Shown: positions 38,482-47,609 of the stretch, piece by piece
Layout: the number at the start of each line of letters is the position of its first letter
Numbering within the stretch: the first letter of the stretch is position 1
Assembly: GCF_024652905.1 (NCBI RefSeq)
Contig: NZ_CP102428.1
Coordinates: forward strand, 4,758,001-4,822,000
DNA length: 64,000 bases
Origin: Pseudomonas oryzihabitans
GTDB taxonomy: Bacteria > Pseudomonadota > Gammaproteobacteria > Pseudomonadales > Pseudomonadaceae
Direction: 5' to 3'
The notes under the pieces: generated by a model
The model's input: only the letters and a program-made list of their open reading frames with translations
What the model was told of the DNA's origin: nothing
The model's database searches: none
Translations under genes and position numbers: made by a program

Positions 38482-38543
38482 GAAATATTCAGACACCTTT
38501 GCGCAGGGGAGAGTTGCGCATTTTGAAACAATTGGAAAAGTCT

Positions 38544-39551
38544 ATGGGCGGCCCCTTGTCCCGTGGCGGTCTGGACGCTGATCATGGTGGCAACTTCACC
38601 TTGAACCGACCGATGATCTCTTCCTTCGATCTAGACCGACTGCGCGGGACCCTGGTGCCCCTGCACCGCGACCTGCCCGCGGCTGACGACCACCTGGGTT
38701 ATCGCGCCCATTACCGCCTGGCGGACAGCCGGGCGCGACCCGAGGTGACGGTGGCCTTGGGCGCGCTCGCGGCCGGCGGCTATCAGCTCGCCGTCCAGGG
38801 CTGGTGGCCGCGCGAGCCGCGGGGCAGCCTGCTGATGCTGCACGGCTACTACGATCACATGGGCCTCTATGGCCATGTGGTGGACTGGGCCCTGTCGCGG
38901 CAGCTGGCAGTGCTGGCCTGCGACCTGCCTGGGCATGGGTTGTCCAGTGGCGCCCGCGCCAGCATCAAGGACTTCGCCGAATACCAGACCGCCCTGACGG
39001 CGCTGATCGCCGAGGCCCGGCGCCTGGACCTGCCCCGGCCCTGGCACCTGCTGGGCCAGAGCACCGGTGGCGCCATCCTACTGGACTATCTGCTGCGCGG
39101 CGAGCCTGCCCCCGAGCTGGGCGAGACGATCTTGCTGGCGCCTCTGGTCAGGCCCCACGCCTGGCGCCAGAGCCTATGGACCTATCGCCTGGTGAAGCCC
39201 TTCGTGCGGGCTCTGCCGCGGCGCTTTTCGGTGAATTCCGGCGATCCGGCCTTTCTCGACTTCCTGCAGCAGGACGGCCTGCAGCCCAGGGAACTGCCGG
39301 CCCTATGGGTCGGCGCTCTGGCACGTTGGATTCCGCAACTGGAAGGGGCACCGGCCAGTACCCGTAGCCCGCTGGTGATCCAGGGCGAGCAGGATTTCAC
39401 CGTCGACTGGCGGCACAACCTGGGGGTGCTGGAGGCCAAGTTCACCCAGCCCGAAGTCTTGCGCCTGCCGGAAGCGCGGCACCATCTGGTCAACGAGACC
39501 GAGGCCCTGCGCCAGCGCTACTTCCGCTGGCTGGACGAGCGTCTCGCCTGA
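38544..39551 (+). CDS. Alpha/beta-hydrolase (serine aminopeptidase S33 / lysophospholipase-like)
   Basis: A ~335-residue hydrolase. The oxyanion region LLMLHGYYDHMGLYGHVVDW, the lid-proximal LACDLPGHGLSSGARASIKD, nucleophile elbow LLGQSTGGAIL, acid in VIQGEQDFTVDWRHN and catalytic His in LPEARHHLVNE give a complete triad. The group includes monoacylglycerol lipases and lysophospholipases. The start is uncertain: ATG 38544 is used; TTG 38514 (just after AGGGGAGAG) or ATG 38613 are alternatives. It is divergent from the MarR operon and shares its operator region, so MarR control is possible. Confidence 0.85.
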   Translation: MGGPLSRGGLDADHGGNFTLNRPMISSFDLDRLRGTLVPLHRDLPAADDHLGYRAHYRLADSRARPEVTVALGALAAGGYQLAVQGWWPREPRGSLLMLHGYYDHMGLYGHVVDWALSRQLAVLACDLPGHGLSSGARASIKDFAEYQTALTALIAEARRLDLPRPWHLLGQSTGGAILLDYLLRGEPAPELGETILLAPLVRPHAWRQSLWTYRLVKPFVRALPRRFSVNSGDPAFLDFLQQDGLQPRELPALWVGALARWIPQLEGAPASTRSPLVIQGEQDFTVDWRHNLGVLEAKFTQPEVLRLPEARHHLVNETEALRQRYFRWLDERLA

Positions 39552-39557
39552 GCCGTC

Positions 39558-40295
39558 TTACTGCCCGCCACTGCCCAGACCGGCGCGCAGCGCGGCCACG
39601 GCGGCCCGGTAGTAGGCACTGCCATTGGGCGAACTGGCGAAGTCGGCGAACTGACCGAGTTCGTTGTCGTTCAGAGTGCGGTAGACATAGAGCAGGGTGT
39701 TCTCCAGGTCACCGGCATTCATCTGCTGGATGAAACGCTGGCGCTGCTGCTCGATCATGCCGCCGGACTGCTGCTGCCCCATCAGGCCCGGCAGCATCGA
39801 ACTCAGGCTGTCGGCGGCGAGGCCCGCCAGGGCCACGCTGACCTCAGCGCCGGCTTCACGCACGGGCAGGGCAGTGGCCAAGCGCTTGGCCTGGGCGCGC
39901 CGGGCCGGGCTGGCCTGCACCTGGGGGACGCCGTTGGCATGCTTGGCCAGCTGATCACTGCGGGTGGCGGCGATTTCCGCGGCGACCACCTTGCGCCCGA
40001 CGGGCGACTGGAAGAACTGCAGTGCGGGGCCTTCGGCGGGCAGACTCTGGCGCAGCGCGGCCAGGGCCCGCTGGTCGATGGCCGCGGCGGTATAACGCTT
40101 GTTGCTGTTGTCCACCAGGCTCTGGTAGAGCGCCGGCGGCAGGCTGTTCTGATAGCGCTGCTGGGCGGCCTGCAGGGCGTCGCGGAAGTGGCCGCGCTGC
40201 TCGGGCCAACCTGCGGCCTGATAGAGACTGACCGTATCGTCGGCCAGGGCGGGCAGGCTGATGGCGAAAAGCAGGGAAGCGAACAGAACGCGCAT
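39558..40295 (-). CDS. DUF2059 exported protein
   Basis: A 245-residue protein with signal peptide MRVLFASLLFAISLPALA. The mature part is mostly helical, rich in Ala, Gln and Leu, and its C-terminal half (QQRQRFIQQMNAGDLENTLL, TLNDNELGQFADFASSPNGS, YYRAAVAALR) matches the DUF2059 domain. No catalytic residues are apparent. It converges with the hydrolase gene (6-bp gap) and is divergent from the prolyl-hydroxylase-like gene. Function unknown. Confidence 0.85.
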   Translation of the reverse strand: MRVLFASLLFAISLPALADDTVSLYQAAGWPEQRGHFRDALQAAQQRYQNSLPPALYQSLVDNSNKRYTAAAIDQRALAALRQSLPAEGPALQFFQSPVGRKVVAAEIAATRSDQLAKHANGVPQVQASPARRAQAKRLATALPVREAGAEVSVALAGLAADSLSSMLPGLMGQQQSGGMIEQQRQRFIQQMNAGDLENTLLYVYRTLNDNELGQFADFASSPNGSAYYRAAVAALRAGLGSGGQ

Positions 40296-40473
40296 GGACA
40301 CCTCGGGCAGCGGCACGGAGCCGGAAAGTCCGCCATTGTCGGCAACCCCAGGCTGGCTGTCGAGGCGCTCATCCCGGGCATTCGTCGCCTGGTCAAGGCA
40401 GGCGCGCAGCCGTGGCCGACTTCTCTTACACTCGGCATCCCGCCGGCCTGGTCCGGTTCCTACGGTTCCCGCG

Positions 40474-41106
40474 ATGGCTCTGCACCCCGAGCATCCCCTG
40501 CTGCAACGTATCGTCGACGATCTCGCCAGCCATGGCTGGTCGCGGCAGAGCATCTTCCTGCCGCCGGACCTCACCGCCGAGCTGGCCGCCGAATGCCGGC
40601 TGCGCCATGCCCGCGGCGAACTGGAGCGCGCCGGCATCGGCCGTGGCGACAGCCCGCTGATCCGTGAGGGCGTGCGTGGCGATCACATCGCCTGGCTGGA
40701 ACCGGACGATGCCCATCCGGGCGTGCAGCGCTACCTGCACCTGATGGATACCCTGCGCGAGGCCTTCAACCGCACCCTGTTCCTGGGCCTGGAAGACTAC
40801 GAGAGCCACTTCGCCCTCTATCCGCCGGGGGCCTTCTATGCCCGCCACCTGGATCGCTTCCGCGACGACGACCGGCGCATGGTCTCCCTGGTGCTCTATC
40901 TCAACGACGCCTGGTTGCCGGAGCAGGGCGGCGAGCTGCGCCTCTATCTGGACGAGCAGCGCCAGCAGGATGTCCTGCCCCTGGGGGGCAGCCTGGTGTG
41001 CTTTCTCTCCGGGCAGTTGCCCCACGAGGTGCTGCCGGCCACCCGCGAGCGGCTGTCGCTGACCGGCTGGTTCCGCCGCCGTGGCGAGAATCCGCTGCAG
41101 GCTTAG
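40474..41106 (+). CDS. 2-oxoglutarate/Fe(II) oxygenase, prolyl-4-hydroxylase-like
   Basis: A 210-residue cytoplasmic dioxygenase of the P4H/SM-20 type. The iron triad is H125 and D127 (FYARHLDRF) and H184 (QLPHEVLP), with R193 as the likely 2-oxoglutarate ligand. YHL-type Leu-rich LVLYLNDAWLPEQGGELRLY completes the double-stranded beta-helix. A Pseudomonas protein of this group (PPHD) hydroxylates a proline of EF-Tu; size and motifs fit that protein, but orthology is inferred. ATG at 40474 has no strong Shine–Dalgarno. A MITE-like element starts directly after its stop. Confidence 0.9.
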   Translation: MALHPEHPLLQRIVDDLASHGWSRQSIFLPPDLTAELAAECRLRHARGELERAGIGRGDSPLIREGVRGDHIAWLEPDDAHPGVQRYLHLMDTLREAFNRTLFLGLEDYESHFALYPPGAFYARHLDRFRDDDRRMVSLVLYLNDAWLPEQGGELRLYLDEQRQQDVLPLGGSLVCFLSGQLPHEVLPATRERLSLTGWFRRRGENPLQA

Positions 41107-41293
41107 GGCTTGTCTGAAAAGTCGCCGAGCGAAGGCTAGGCAAGACAAAAATCCGTGAGGATACGGATCGGACTCGCGCTCGAGTTTACGAGTGGTAAAT
41201 GAGCATTGCGACGGGGCCGCCTAGGCCGGGCTGGCGACCCAGCGGATTTTTAACGCAGCATGGCTGAGCGCAGGCACTTTTCAGACAAAGCCC
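41107..41293. repeat. 187-bp MITE-like palindromic element, copy 2
   Basis: Terminal inverted repeats are GGCTTGTCTGAAAAGT on the left and ACTTTTCAGACAAAGCC on the right. Inside, read on the minus strand, are GCCTGCGCTCAGCCATGCTG, AATGCTCATTTACC, GTAAACTC and CTTGCCTAGCCTTCGCTCGG, homologous to the element at 32337–32476, plus about 47 extra bases. It begins directly after the oxygenase stop codon. The gap 41107–41326 contains nothing else. Confidence 0.82.
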
Positions 41294-41326
41294 AGGGCGT
41301 AGACTGGCGGCGGACCGGGAGGGTGC

Positions 41327-41821
41327 ATGGAAAAGATACTGGTGAGTCGCTGCCTGCTGGGGCATCGGGTGCGCTATGACGGCGGTGCCCATGGCCCCTT
41401 CGATCTGCTGGGCGTCTGGCAGGCGGAAGGGCGCATCGTGCCCCTCTGTCCAGAGGTGGCCGGTGGCCTGCCCACGCCGCGTCCGCCCGCGGAGATCCCC
41501 GGCGGCCAGGGCGGGGCGGTGCTGGACGGTCGGCTACCGGTCATGACCGAGACAGGAGAGGACGTCAGCGCCGCCTTTGTCGCCGGTGCCATGGTCGCCC
41601 TCGAACTGATTGCGCGCCATGGCATCCGCGTGGCGGTGCTCAAGGCCCGCAGTCCCTCGTGCGGCAATGTGGAAAACTACGATGGCCGCTTCAGCGGCAC
41701 CCGGGTAGCTGGTGAGGGCGTCACTGCGGCGGCGCTGAAGCGCGCCGGGGTCGCCGTCTTCAACGAGACCGAACTGGCCGAGGCGCAGCGCTTTCTCGCG
41801 GCGCTGGACGGTAACCCCTAG
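41327..41821 (+). CDS. DUF523 family protein
   Basis: A 164-residue protein of the DUF523 family (YbbK-like). It shows the expected ILVSRCLLGHRVRYDGGAHG start, PLCPEVAGGLPTPRPPAEI, and VAVLKARSPSCGN with a conserved Cys in the middle; SGTRVAGEGVTAAALKRAGV closes the domain. The invariant cysteines suggest metal or redox chemistry, but the function is not known. ATG follows GGGAGGGTGC. It overlaps the following convergent small gene by four bases. Confidence 0.93.
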   Translation: MEKILVSRCLLGHRVRYDGGAHGPFDLLGVWQAEGRIVPLCPEVAGGLPTPRPPAEIPGGQGGAVLDGRLPVMTETGEDVSAAFVAGAMVALELIARHGIRVAVLKARSPSCGNVENYDGRFSGTRVAGEGVTAAALKRAGVAVFNETELAEAQRFLAALDGNP

Positions 41822-42018
41822 AGCGTTTCCGGCTGGCGGCCCAGCAGCATCTGGAAGTGCGCCTTCTGCACGAAGCAGCCCTTGGGAAAGCGCCAGCCGA
41901 CCAGTTCGCCCGGCTGCTTCTCGAGGTTCTGGGCAAAGACGGTGGCGCCCATGGCGCGCGCCAAGGCGGCATATTCGCGCAGCGGGACCTTAACGACAGG
42001 AACATCCGGGCTGATCAT
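41818..42018 (-). CDS. Small hypothetical protein (about 66 aa)
   Basis: A short reading frame with protein-like composition: MISPDVPVVKVPLREYAALA, RAMGATVFAQNLEKQPGELV and GWRFPKGCFVQKAHFQMLLG. It fills the gap between the DUF523 gene and the permease. The start could be ATG 42018 or ATG 42045 (nine more residues). There is no signal peptide or known motif. I think it is real because of the balanced residue use and snug fit, but this is a judgement. Confidence 0.5.
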   Translation of the reverse strand: MISPDVPVVKVPLREYAALARAMGATVFAQNLEKQPGELVGWRFPKGCFVQKAHFQMLLGRQPETL

Positions 42019-42138
42019 GGGCGCTCTGCTGGGTGGGTCGCTCACGATCGAAACGACGATCGTGGCGAGTCCACAGGTGACTTGCCCAGGCTATCGGCAC
42101 CCCCGCGTGGAACTTCAGCCCGCGGATGAAAAATCGGT

Positions 42139-43497
42139 CTAGCCAGCGGCTTTGGGCGTCTCCGGCAGGAACCAGTTCATCAGCAGGGCGCACAGGCCGC
42201 CGGTGGCGACGCCGGATTCCAGCACCGCTCTCAGGCCCGCAGGCATATGGGCGAGAAATTCCGGCACCTGGGAAATGCCCAGGCCCAGGGCCAGGGACAC
42301 GGCGATGATCAGCAGCGCGCGTCTGTCCAGTTCGACGCTGGCGAGGATGTTGATCCCCGAGGCGGCGACCGCGCCGAACATCACCATGGCCGCGCCGCCG
42401 AGCACCGGCTCGGGCACCGCCTGGATCACCCCGGCCACCGCTGGGAACAGCCCCAGCAGGACCAGGATGGCGGCGATCCACAGGCCGACATGGCGACTGG
42501 CGATGCCGGTCAACTGGATCACTCCGTTGTTTTGGGCGAACACCGAACTGGGAAAGGTGTTGAACAGCCCGGCCAGCAGCGAGTTGGCGCCGTTGACCAA
42601 GACGCCACCCTTGATCCGCTGCATCCACAGCGGGCCTTCCACCGGTTCGCGGGAGACCTTGCTGGTGGCGGTGATGTCGCCGATGGCCTCCAGCGAGGTC
42701 ACCAGATAGATCACCAGCAGGGGCACGAACAGCGACCAGGAAAAGCCCAGGCCGAAGTGCAGTGGCATCGGGATCTGCACCCAGGCGGCCTCGTGCATGC
42801 CAGTGAAATTCAGCCGGCCCAGCCAGGCCGCCAGGGCATAGCCCAGCAGCAGGGCGACGACGATGGCGCTGCTGCGCAGGCCACGGAGCGGCAGGCGATT
42901 GAGCACCACGATGGTGGCCAGCACGGTGCCCGACAGCAGCAGGTTCTCGCCATTGGCGAAGGTACCGTTGCCCAGCGCCGCGAAGCCGCCGCCCATGCTG
43001 ATCAGGCCGACCTTGATCAGGGTCAGGCCGATCATCAGCACCACGATGCCGGTCACCAGCGGGGTGATGAGGCGCTTGACGAAGGGCAGCACCCGCGACA
43101 CCCCCATCTCGACGAAGGAACCGGCCATGACCACGCCGAAGATGGCCGCCATCACGGCTTCCACCGGGGTGCCGTTCTTGACCATCAGCGCGCCACCGGC
43201 GATCAGCGGGCCGACGAAGTTGAAGCTGGTGCCCTGGACGATCAGCAACCCGGCACCGAAGGGTCCGAAGCGGCGACACTGGACGAAGGTGGCGATCCCC
43301 GAGATCACCAGCGACATGGACACGATCAGGTTGGTGTCGCGCGGCGAGACGCCGAGGGCCTGGCAGATCAGCAGACCGGGGGTGACGATGGGCACGATGA
43401 TCGCCAGCAGGTGCTGGATGGCGGCGAGCAGGGCGATCAGCGGGCGCGGTCGGTCCTGGGGACCGTAGAGCAGTTCGGAGCGGGAAGGCTGGGACAT
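42139..43497 (-). CDS. Xanthine-type permease (NCS2 nucleobase:cation symporter family)
   Basis: A 452-residue inner-membrane carrier with twelve or more helices. The NCS2 motif FAQNNGVIQLTGIASRHVG near residue 320 is the form found in E. coli XanP and XanQ, rather than the NYGEN form of uracil permeases, so proton-coupled xanthine (or urate) uptake is likely. FGPFGAGLLIVQGTSFNFVG, TSLEAIGDITATSKVSREPV and LPFVKRLITPLVTGIVVLMI are also typical. It stands alone, without purine catabolic genes nearby. Confidence 0.9.
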   Translation of the reverse strand: MSQPSRSELLYGPQDRPRPLIALLAAIQHLLAIIVPIVTPGLLICQALGVSPRDTNLIVSMSLVISGIATFVQCRRFGPFGAGLLIVQGTSFNFVGPLIAGGALMVKNGTPVEAVMAAIFGVVMAGSFVEMGVSRVLPFVKRLITPLVTGIVVLMIGLTLIKVGLISMGGGFAALGNGTFANGENLLLSGTVLATIVVLNRLPLRGLRSSAIVVALLLGYALAAWLGRLNFTGMHEAAWVQIPMPLHFGLGFSWSLFVPLLVIYLVTSLEAIGDITATSKVSREPVEGPLWMQRIKGGVLVNGANSLLAGLFNTFPSSVFAQNNGVIQLTGIASRHVGLWIAAILVLLGLFPAVAGVIQAVPEPVLGGAAMVMFGAVAASGINILASVELDRRALLIIAVSLALGLGISQVPEFLAHMPAGLRAVLESGVATGGLCALLMNWFLPETPKAAG

Positions 43498-43610
43498 GGC
43501 GGAGTCGTCGCGGAAAAAGCGCCGATCTTACCGGATGCCCGCCCCGTGGCGCAGGGTCTTCGGCCTGGAGAAAGCCGCCGACCTGGGGGGCGGCGGCTAT
43601 GCCTTGCGTC

Positions 43611-45497
43611 TTACAGGATGAAGCGGGCCACGTCGCGATTGAGATCGGCGGCGTGATGCTGCAGGGAGCGCGACTGACGTTCCGAATCCTCGGCGCCGCT
43701 GGCCAGGGTGTCGCCGAGGCCCTTGATGGTGATGACGTTGCGGGTGATCTCCTCGGTGACCGAGGTCTGCTCCTCGGCCGCCGTGGCGATCTGCAGGGAC
43801 ATTTCGGAGATGACGCCGGCGCTATGGGCGATCTCTTCCAGGGCGCTGGAGGCGCGTTCCACGTCGGCGACGCTGCGCTCGGCGATGGCCATGCTGCTGT
43901 CCATGCGCTGCACCGCCTGGCGGGTCATCTGCTGCAGGGTGCCGATGGTCTCGTTGATCTCCCGGGTCGAGGCCTGGGTCCGCTGCGACAGCGTCCGCAC
44001 CTCGTCGGCGACCACCGCGAAGCCACGGCCATGTTCGCCGGCCCGGGCTGCTTCGATGGCCGCGTTCAGCGCCAGCAGGTTGGTCTGCTCGGCGATGCTC
44101 TGGATGCTGTCGAGGACCTTGGCGATGGCCTGCGAGTGATGATCCAGCTCGCCGATCACCCGGGTGGCGTCGTCGACTTCCCGGGCCAGGCTGTTGATGG
44201 ATTCCTTGCTGGTCTGCACCAGCGTCAGACCCTCGGCGGTGCTATCGGAGGATTGGCGAATGGCCGCGGCGGTCTGCTCGGCATTGCGGGCGATCTCCTG
44301 GGTGGCCGAGGACATCTCCGTCACGGCGGTGGCCACCAGGGTGATCTCCTGCTGCAGACGTCCCAGCTCCTGGGTAGCCGCGGCGCTGCGCTGCAGGACC
44401 TTTTGCGATTCGGCGTCCACGCTCTGGGCATGCTGGCGCACGCCACCGATCAGGCCGTGCAGGCTGGCCACAAACTGGTTGAAGTGGCCGGCCAGGCCGC
44501 CGACTTCATCGTTGCTCTGTACGGCAATGCGCCGGGTCAGGTCGCCTTGGCCGTCGGCGATCACCTGCAGACCGTTCGAGACCACACCCAGCGGCCGCAG
44601 CAGATAGCTGCACAGCAGGTTGATGAGCAGCAGCGAGCCCCCCAGCACCACGGCCAGGATGACGATGCTGATCCAGAGTTGCCGCTGTAGCGGTGCCAGC
44701 AGGACGCCGCTATCGACGATCATCACCAGGGTCTCGCCGTCGCGATTCATGGGCGCGGCATAGAGCCGCTGGCCGGCGTTGGTCTCGATATAGCGCTCGC
44801 CTGGCGCCTGGGCCAGCCGCTGGAGGGTGTCCGCGGTGAGCTGGGGATAGAGCTCGGTGAGCGGTTTGGCCAACAGGGCGGTGTTTTCATGCCCCAGCAC
44901 GATGTTCTGGCCGTTGACCAGTACGGCACTACCGGCACCCGGCAGCTGCACCCGCTTGAGCTGATCGAGGATGTCGCCGATGCTGACGTCGGCGCCGAGG
45001 ATGGCGCTGGTCTTGCCACCGGACTGCAACGCCCAGCCCAGGGACAGCACGTTCTGCTTGGTCGCCGCCGCCACCGTGGGTATGGAGAAGAACACCTTGC
45101 CGGGATTCTGCTGCGCCTGCTGGTACCACAGCCATTGGCGCGGATCGTTGTTGTCCGGCGGCAGCTGGACGCCATTGGCATTGACCTGGCTGCCATCGCC
45201 GCGGGCATAGAAGACGTTGTCGAAGCCGCCGGAACGCTTGACCTGATTGAGAGCAGCCGGAAGGTTCGTCTCCTGGGTGTCCGCCGCCAGGGCGCGCAAC
45301 GCTGCGGCCTTGCCGTCGAACCACTGGCGGACACCGCCGTTGAAGACGAAGCTGACGGTCTTCAGCTGTTCGATCGTGGAAGCTTCGAGGGCCGCACGGG
45401 TGTTGAAGAAGTTGATTGTCGTCAGACCTACACCCACCACCAGCACGGCCGCGGTGGCAGACAACGAGAGTTTCTGTTTCAACGACAAGGCAGGCAC
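43611..45497 (-). CDS. Methyl-accepting chemotaxis protein with dCache-like sensor
   Basis: A 628-residue chemoreceptor. TM1 is at about residues 12–32 ([20 protein letters not shown]), the periplasmic sensor spans about 35–270 and contains dCache-like features ([50 protein letters not shown]), TM2 is at about 273–295 ([20 protein letters not shown]), followed by HAMP and the signalling domain. The tip contains [20 protein letters not shown] and [20 protein letters not shown]. No C-terminal CheR-binding pentapeptide is present. It lies after the sugar ABC operon in the same direction, so it might sense a related ligand (inference). Confidence 0.95.
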   Translation of the reverse strand: MPALSLKQKLSLSATAAVLVVGVGLTTINFFNTRAALEASTIEQLKTVSFVFNGGVRQWFDGKAAALRALAADTQETNLPAALNQVKRSGGFDNVFYARGDGSQVNANGVQLPPDNNDPRQWLWYQQAQQNPGKVFFSIPTVAAATKQNVLSLGWALQSGGKTSAILGADVSIGDILDQLKRVQLPGAGSAVLVNGQNIVLGHENTALLAKPLTELYPQLTADTLQRLAQAPGERYIETNAGQRLYAAPMNRDGETLVMIVDSGVLLAPLQRQLWISIVILAVVLGGSLLLINLLCSYLLRPLGVVSNGLQVIADGQGDLTRRIAVQSNDEVGGLAGHFNQFVASLHGLIGGVRQHAQSVDAESQKVLQRSAAATQELGRLQQEITLVATAVTEMSSATQEIARNAEQTAAAIRQSSDSTAEGLTLVQTSKESINSLAREVDDATRVIGELDHHSQAIAKVLDSIQSIAEQTNLLALNAAIEAARAGEHGRGFAVVADEVRTLSQRTQASTREINETIGTLQQMTRQAVQRMDSSMAIAERSVADVERASSALEEIAHSAGVISEMSLQIATAAEEQTSVTEEITRNVITIKGLGDTLASGAEDSERQSRSLQHHAADLNRDVARFIL

Positions 45498-45614
45498 GTT
45501 GTGTAGCTCCGAAATAATTATTCAGGCTTTATCGGTGCAAGTGCGCGATAACTTGAGCGTTTGGCCAGGTCTTTGTCGAAGCAGCGGCGATCCGCCTTTG
45601 GGTAGGCTGGCCCA

Positions 45615-45648
45615 GGGTCTTCCAGGGCGACTGCCGGCTGGAAGACCC
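45615..45648 (-). terminator. Stem-loop after the sugar ABC operon
   Basis: GGGTCTTCCAG (45615–45625) pairs perfectly with CTGGAAGACCC (45638–45648). It lies 16 bp after the ATPase stop on the minus strand. There is no clear T tract after it, so termination efficiency is uncertain. Confidence 0.55.
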
Positions 45649-45664
45649 AAGATGGCGAGAACGA

Positions 45665-46432
45665 CTAGGCGGCCACCGTCTGGGCGCCGGTCATCAGGGC
45701 CACGGCATCGGCCATGGAGTGTTGGCGCGGGTCGATCACCGTCAGCCGGCGACCCAGGCGATGGATGTGGATGCGATCGGCGATCTCGAACACATGGGGC
45801 ATGTTGTGGGAGATCAGCACGATGGCGATACCGCGGGCCCGCACGTCGAGGATCAGTTCCAGCACCTTGCGCGACTCCTTCACCCCCAGCGCCGCGGTGG
45901 GCTCGTCGAGGATGATCACCTTGGAGCCGAAGGCCGCCGCCCGGGCCACGGCGACGCCCTGGCGCTGGCCACCGGACAGGGTCTCCACCGCCTGGTTGAT
46001 GTTCTGGATGGTCATCAGCCCTAGTTCGGAGAGCTTTTCCCGGGCGATGCGCTCCATTTCCTTGCGGTCCAGGGTGCGGCAGAGGGTGCCCAGCAGCCCC
46101 GGCTTGCGCAGTTCGCGACCGAGAAAGAGGTTGTCGGCGATGGACAGCGCTGGCGACAGCGCCAGGTTCTGGTAGACCGTCTCGATGCCGGCGCGGCGCG
46201 CGGCGATGGGCGAGGCGAACTGCACCGGCTGCCCCTCGAAGCGGATCTCGCCTTCATCGGGCCGCAGGGCGCCGGAGATGGCCTTGATCAAGGAGGACTT
46301 GCCGGCGCCGTTGTCGCCGATCACGGCGAGGATCTCGCCCGGCAGCAGGTCGAAGTCAGCGTGGTCAAGGGCGGTGACGCGGCCGTAGCGCTTCACCAGG
46401 CCGCGTGCCATCAGCAGGGGTTCGGTAGTCAT
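45665..46432 (-). CDS. frcA: Sugar ABC transporter ATP-binding protein (FrcA-type)
   Basis: A 255-residue single-domain ATPase. Walker A is GDNGAGKSSLIKAI, the signature is VETLSGGQRQGVAVARAAAF and Walker B VIILDEPTAALG. Unlike RbsA/XylG it has one nucleotide-binding domain, as in the Frc fructose transporter. ATG at 46432 overlaps the TGA of the permease gene by one base. It energises import by the permease and binding protein encoded upstream. Operon order is porin–binding protein–permease–ATPase. Confidence 0.93.
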   Translation of the reverse strand: MTTEPLLMARGLVKRYGRVTALDHADFDLLPGEILAVIGDNGAGKSSLIKAISGALRPDEGEIRFEGQPVQFASPIAARRAGIETVYQNLALSPALSIADNLFLGRELRKPGLLGTLCRTLDRKEMERIAREKLSELGLMTIQNINQAVETLSGGQRQGVAVARAAAFGSKVIILDEPTAALGVKESRKVLELILDVRARGIAIVLISHNMPHVFEIADRIHIHRLGRRLTVIDPRQHSMADAVALMTGAQTVAA

Positions 46433-47514
46433 CAGCTGGCCGCCTTTCTGATCCATTGGTCGATAGCCACGGCCGCGATGATGAGCGTGCCGATCAGCAG
46501 ATAGGTCCATTGCACGTCGGTACCCAGCAGGCGCAGGCCCAGGGCGAAGACGCCAACGATGAGGGCGCCAAACAGCATGCCGAGGATCGAGCCGCGGCCG
46601 CCGAACAGCGAGATGCCGCCGATCACCACGGCGGTGATGGATTCGATGTTGGCGAACTGGCCGGCGGTGGGCGAGACCGAGCCGATGCGGCCGATCAGCA
46701 CCCAGCCGGCGAAGGCGCAGATGAGCCCCGACAGGCCGTACACGGTGATCAGCATGCGCCTGACGTTGACCCCGGCCAGCGCCGCGGCCTCGGGATCGTC
46801 GCCTACCGCATAGAGATGCCGGCCCCAGGCGGTGTGATTGAGCACGTACCAGAGCAGGGCGACCAGCACCACCAGGGCGATCACGCCATAGGTGAAGACG
46901 GCACCGCCCAGGCGGAAGTTGTCACCGAACACCTGCAGCAGCGGCGCGGTCGCGCCGATTTCCTGGGCGCGGATGGTCTCGTTGCGCGAATAGAGGAAGT
47001 TGGTCGCGAGCACGATCTGCCACATGCCCAGGGTGACGATGAAGGGCGGCAGCTTGATGCGGGCGATCAGCCAGCCGTTGGCCATGCCGCACAGGGTGCC
47101 CACCACCAGGCCGCAGAGGATCGACAGCTCCACCGGCAGGCCATAGCGGAAGGTGAATTGGCCCATGACCACCGAGGACAGCACCATGATGGCGCCTACC
47201 GAAAGGTCGATGCCGGCGGTGACCACCACCAGGGTCTGGGCCGCGCCGACGATGCCGGTGATGGCGATCTGTTGCAGGATCAGGGTGAGGGCGAAGGCGG
47301 AAAAGAACTTGCCGCCCAGCAGGGCGCCGAAGATGCCCAGCGACAACAGCAGCACCAGCAGCGAGACCGCCGAGGGGCGCGAATGCAGGAAGTGGCGGAA
47401 TTTGACGAGTGGGCTGCGCTCGTCACTGGCGAAGGAGGCGACCTCCGTGGCGCTGTGCTTGAGCACCTGTTCGAAGGGTTGCCCGGACGGGGAAGGCGAG
47501 GTCGGATCGCTCAT
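46432..47514 (-). CDS. frcC: Sugar ABC transporter permease (FrcC-type)
   Basis: A 360-residue inner-membrane permease of the BPD_transp_2 (ribose/fructose) family. After a ~60-residue cytoplasmic N-terminus (SDPTSPSPSGQPFEQVLKHS) come about ten hydrophobic segments including VVVTAGIDLSVGAIMVLSSV, NGWLIARIKLPPFIVTLGMW and ESITAVVIGGISLFGGRGSI, the last being the conserved permease motif. It probably forms a homodimer. The stop overlaps the ATPase start. A 9-bp-stem hairpin lies between it and the binding-protein gene. Confidence 0.93.
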   Translation of the reverse strand: MSDPTSPSPSGQPFEQVLKHSATEVASFASDERSPLVKFRHFLHSRPSAVSLLVLLLSLGIFGALLGGKFFSAFALTLILQQIAITGIVGAAQTLVVVTAGIDLSVGAIMVLSSVVMGQFTFRYGLPVELSILCGLVVGTLCGMANGWLIARIKLPPFIVTLGMWQIVLATNFLYSRNETIRAQEIGATAPLLQVFGDNFRLGGAVFTYGVIALVVLVALLWYVLNHTAWGRHLYAVGDDPEAAALAGVNVRRMLITVYGLSGLICAFAGWVLIGRIGSVSPTAGQFANIESITAVVIGGISLFGGRGSILGMLFGALIVGVFALGLRLLGTDVQWTYLLIGTLIIAAVAIDQWIRKAAS

Positions 47515-47546
47515 GGCAATCTCCTGAAAGCGGATCGGCCGAGAGG

Positions 47547-47582
47547 CGATCGCCCGCGCCGGCACGGCTGGCGGGGCGATCG
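47547..47582 (-). promoter_or_regulatory. Intercistronic stem-loop between binding-protein and permease genes
   Basis: CGATCGCCC (47547–47555) and GGGCGATCG (47574–47582) form a perfect 9-bp stem with an 18-base GC-rich loop. Such structures after a binding-protein gene commonly protect its mRNA and lower expression of the membrane genes. Confidence 0.6.
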
Positions 47583-47609
47583 GTCTGCTCTAGCGTAGAC
47601 GAGGGGCCA

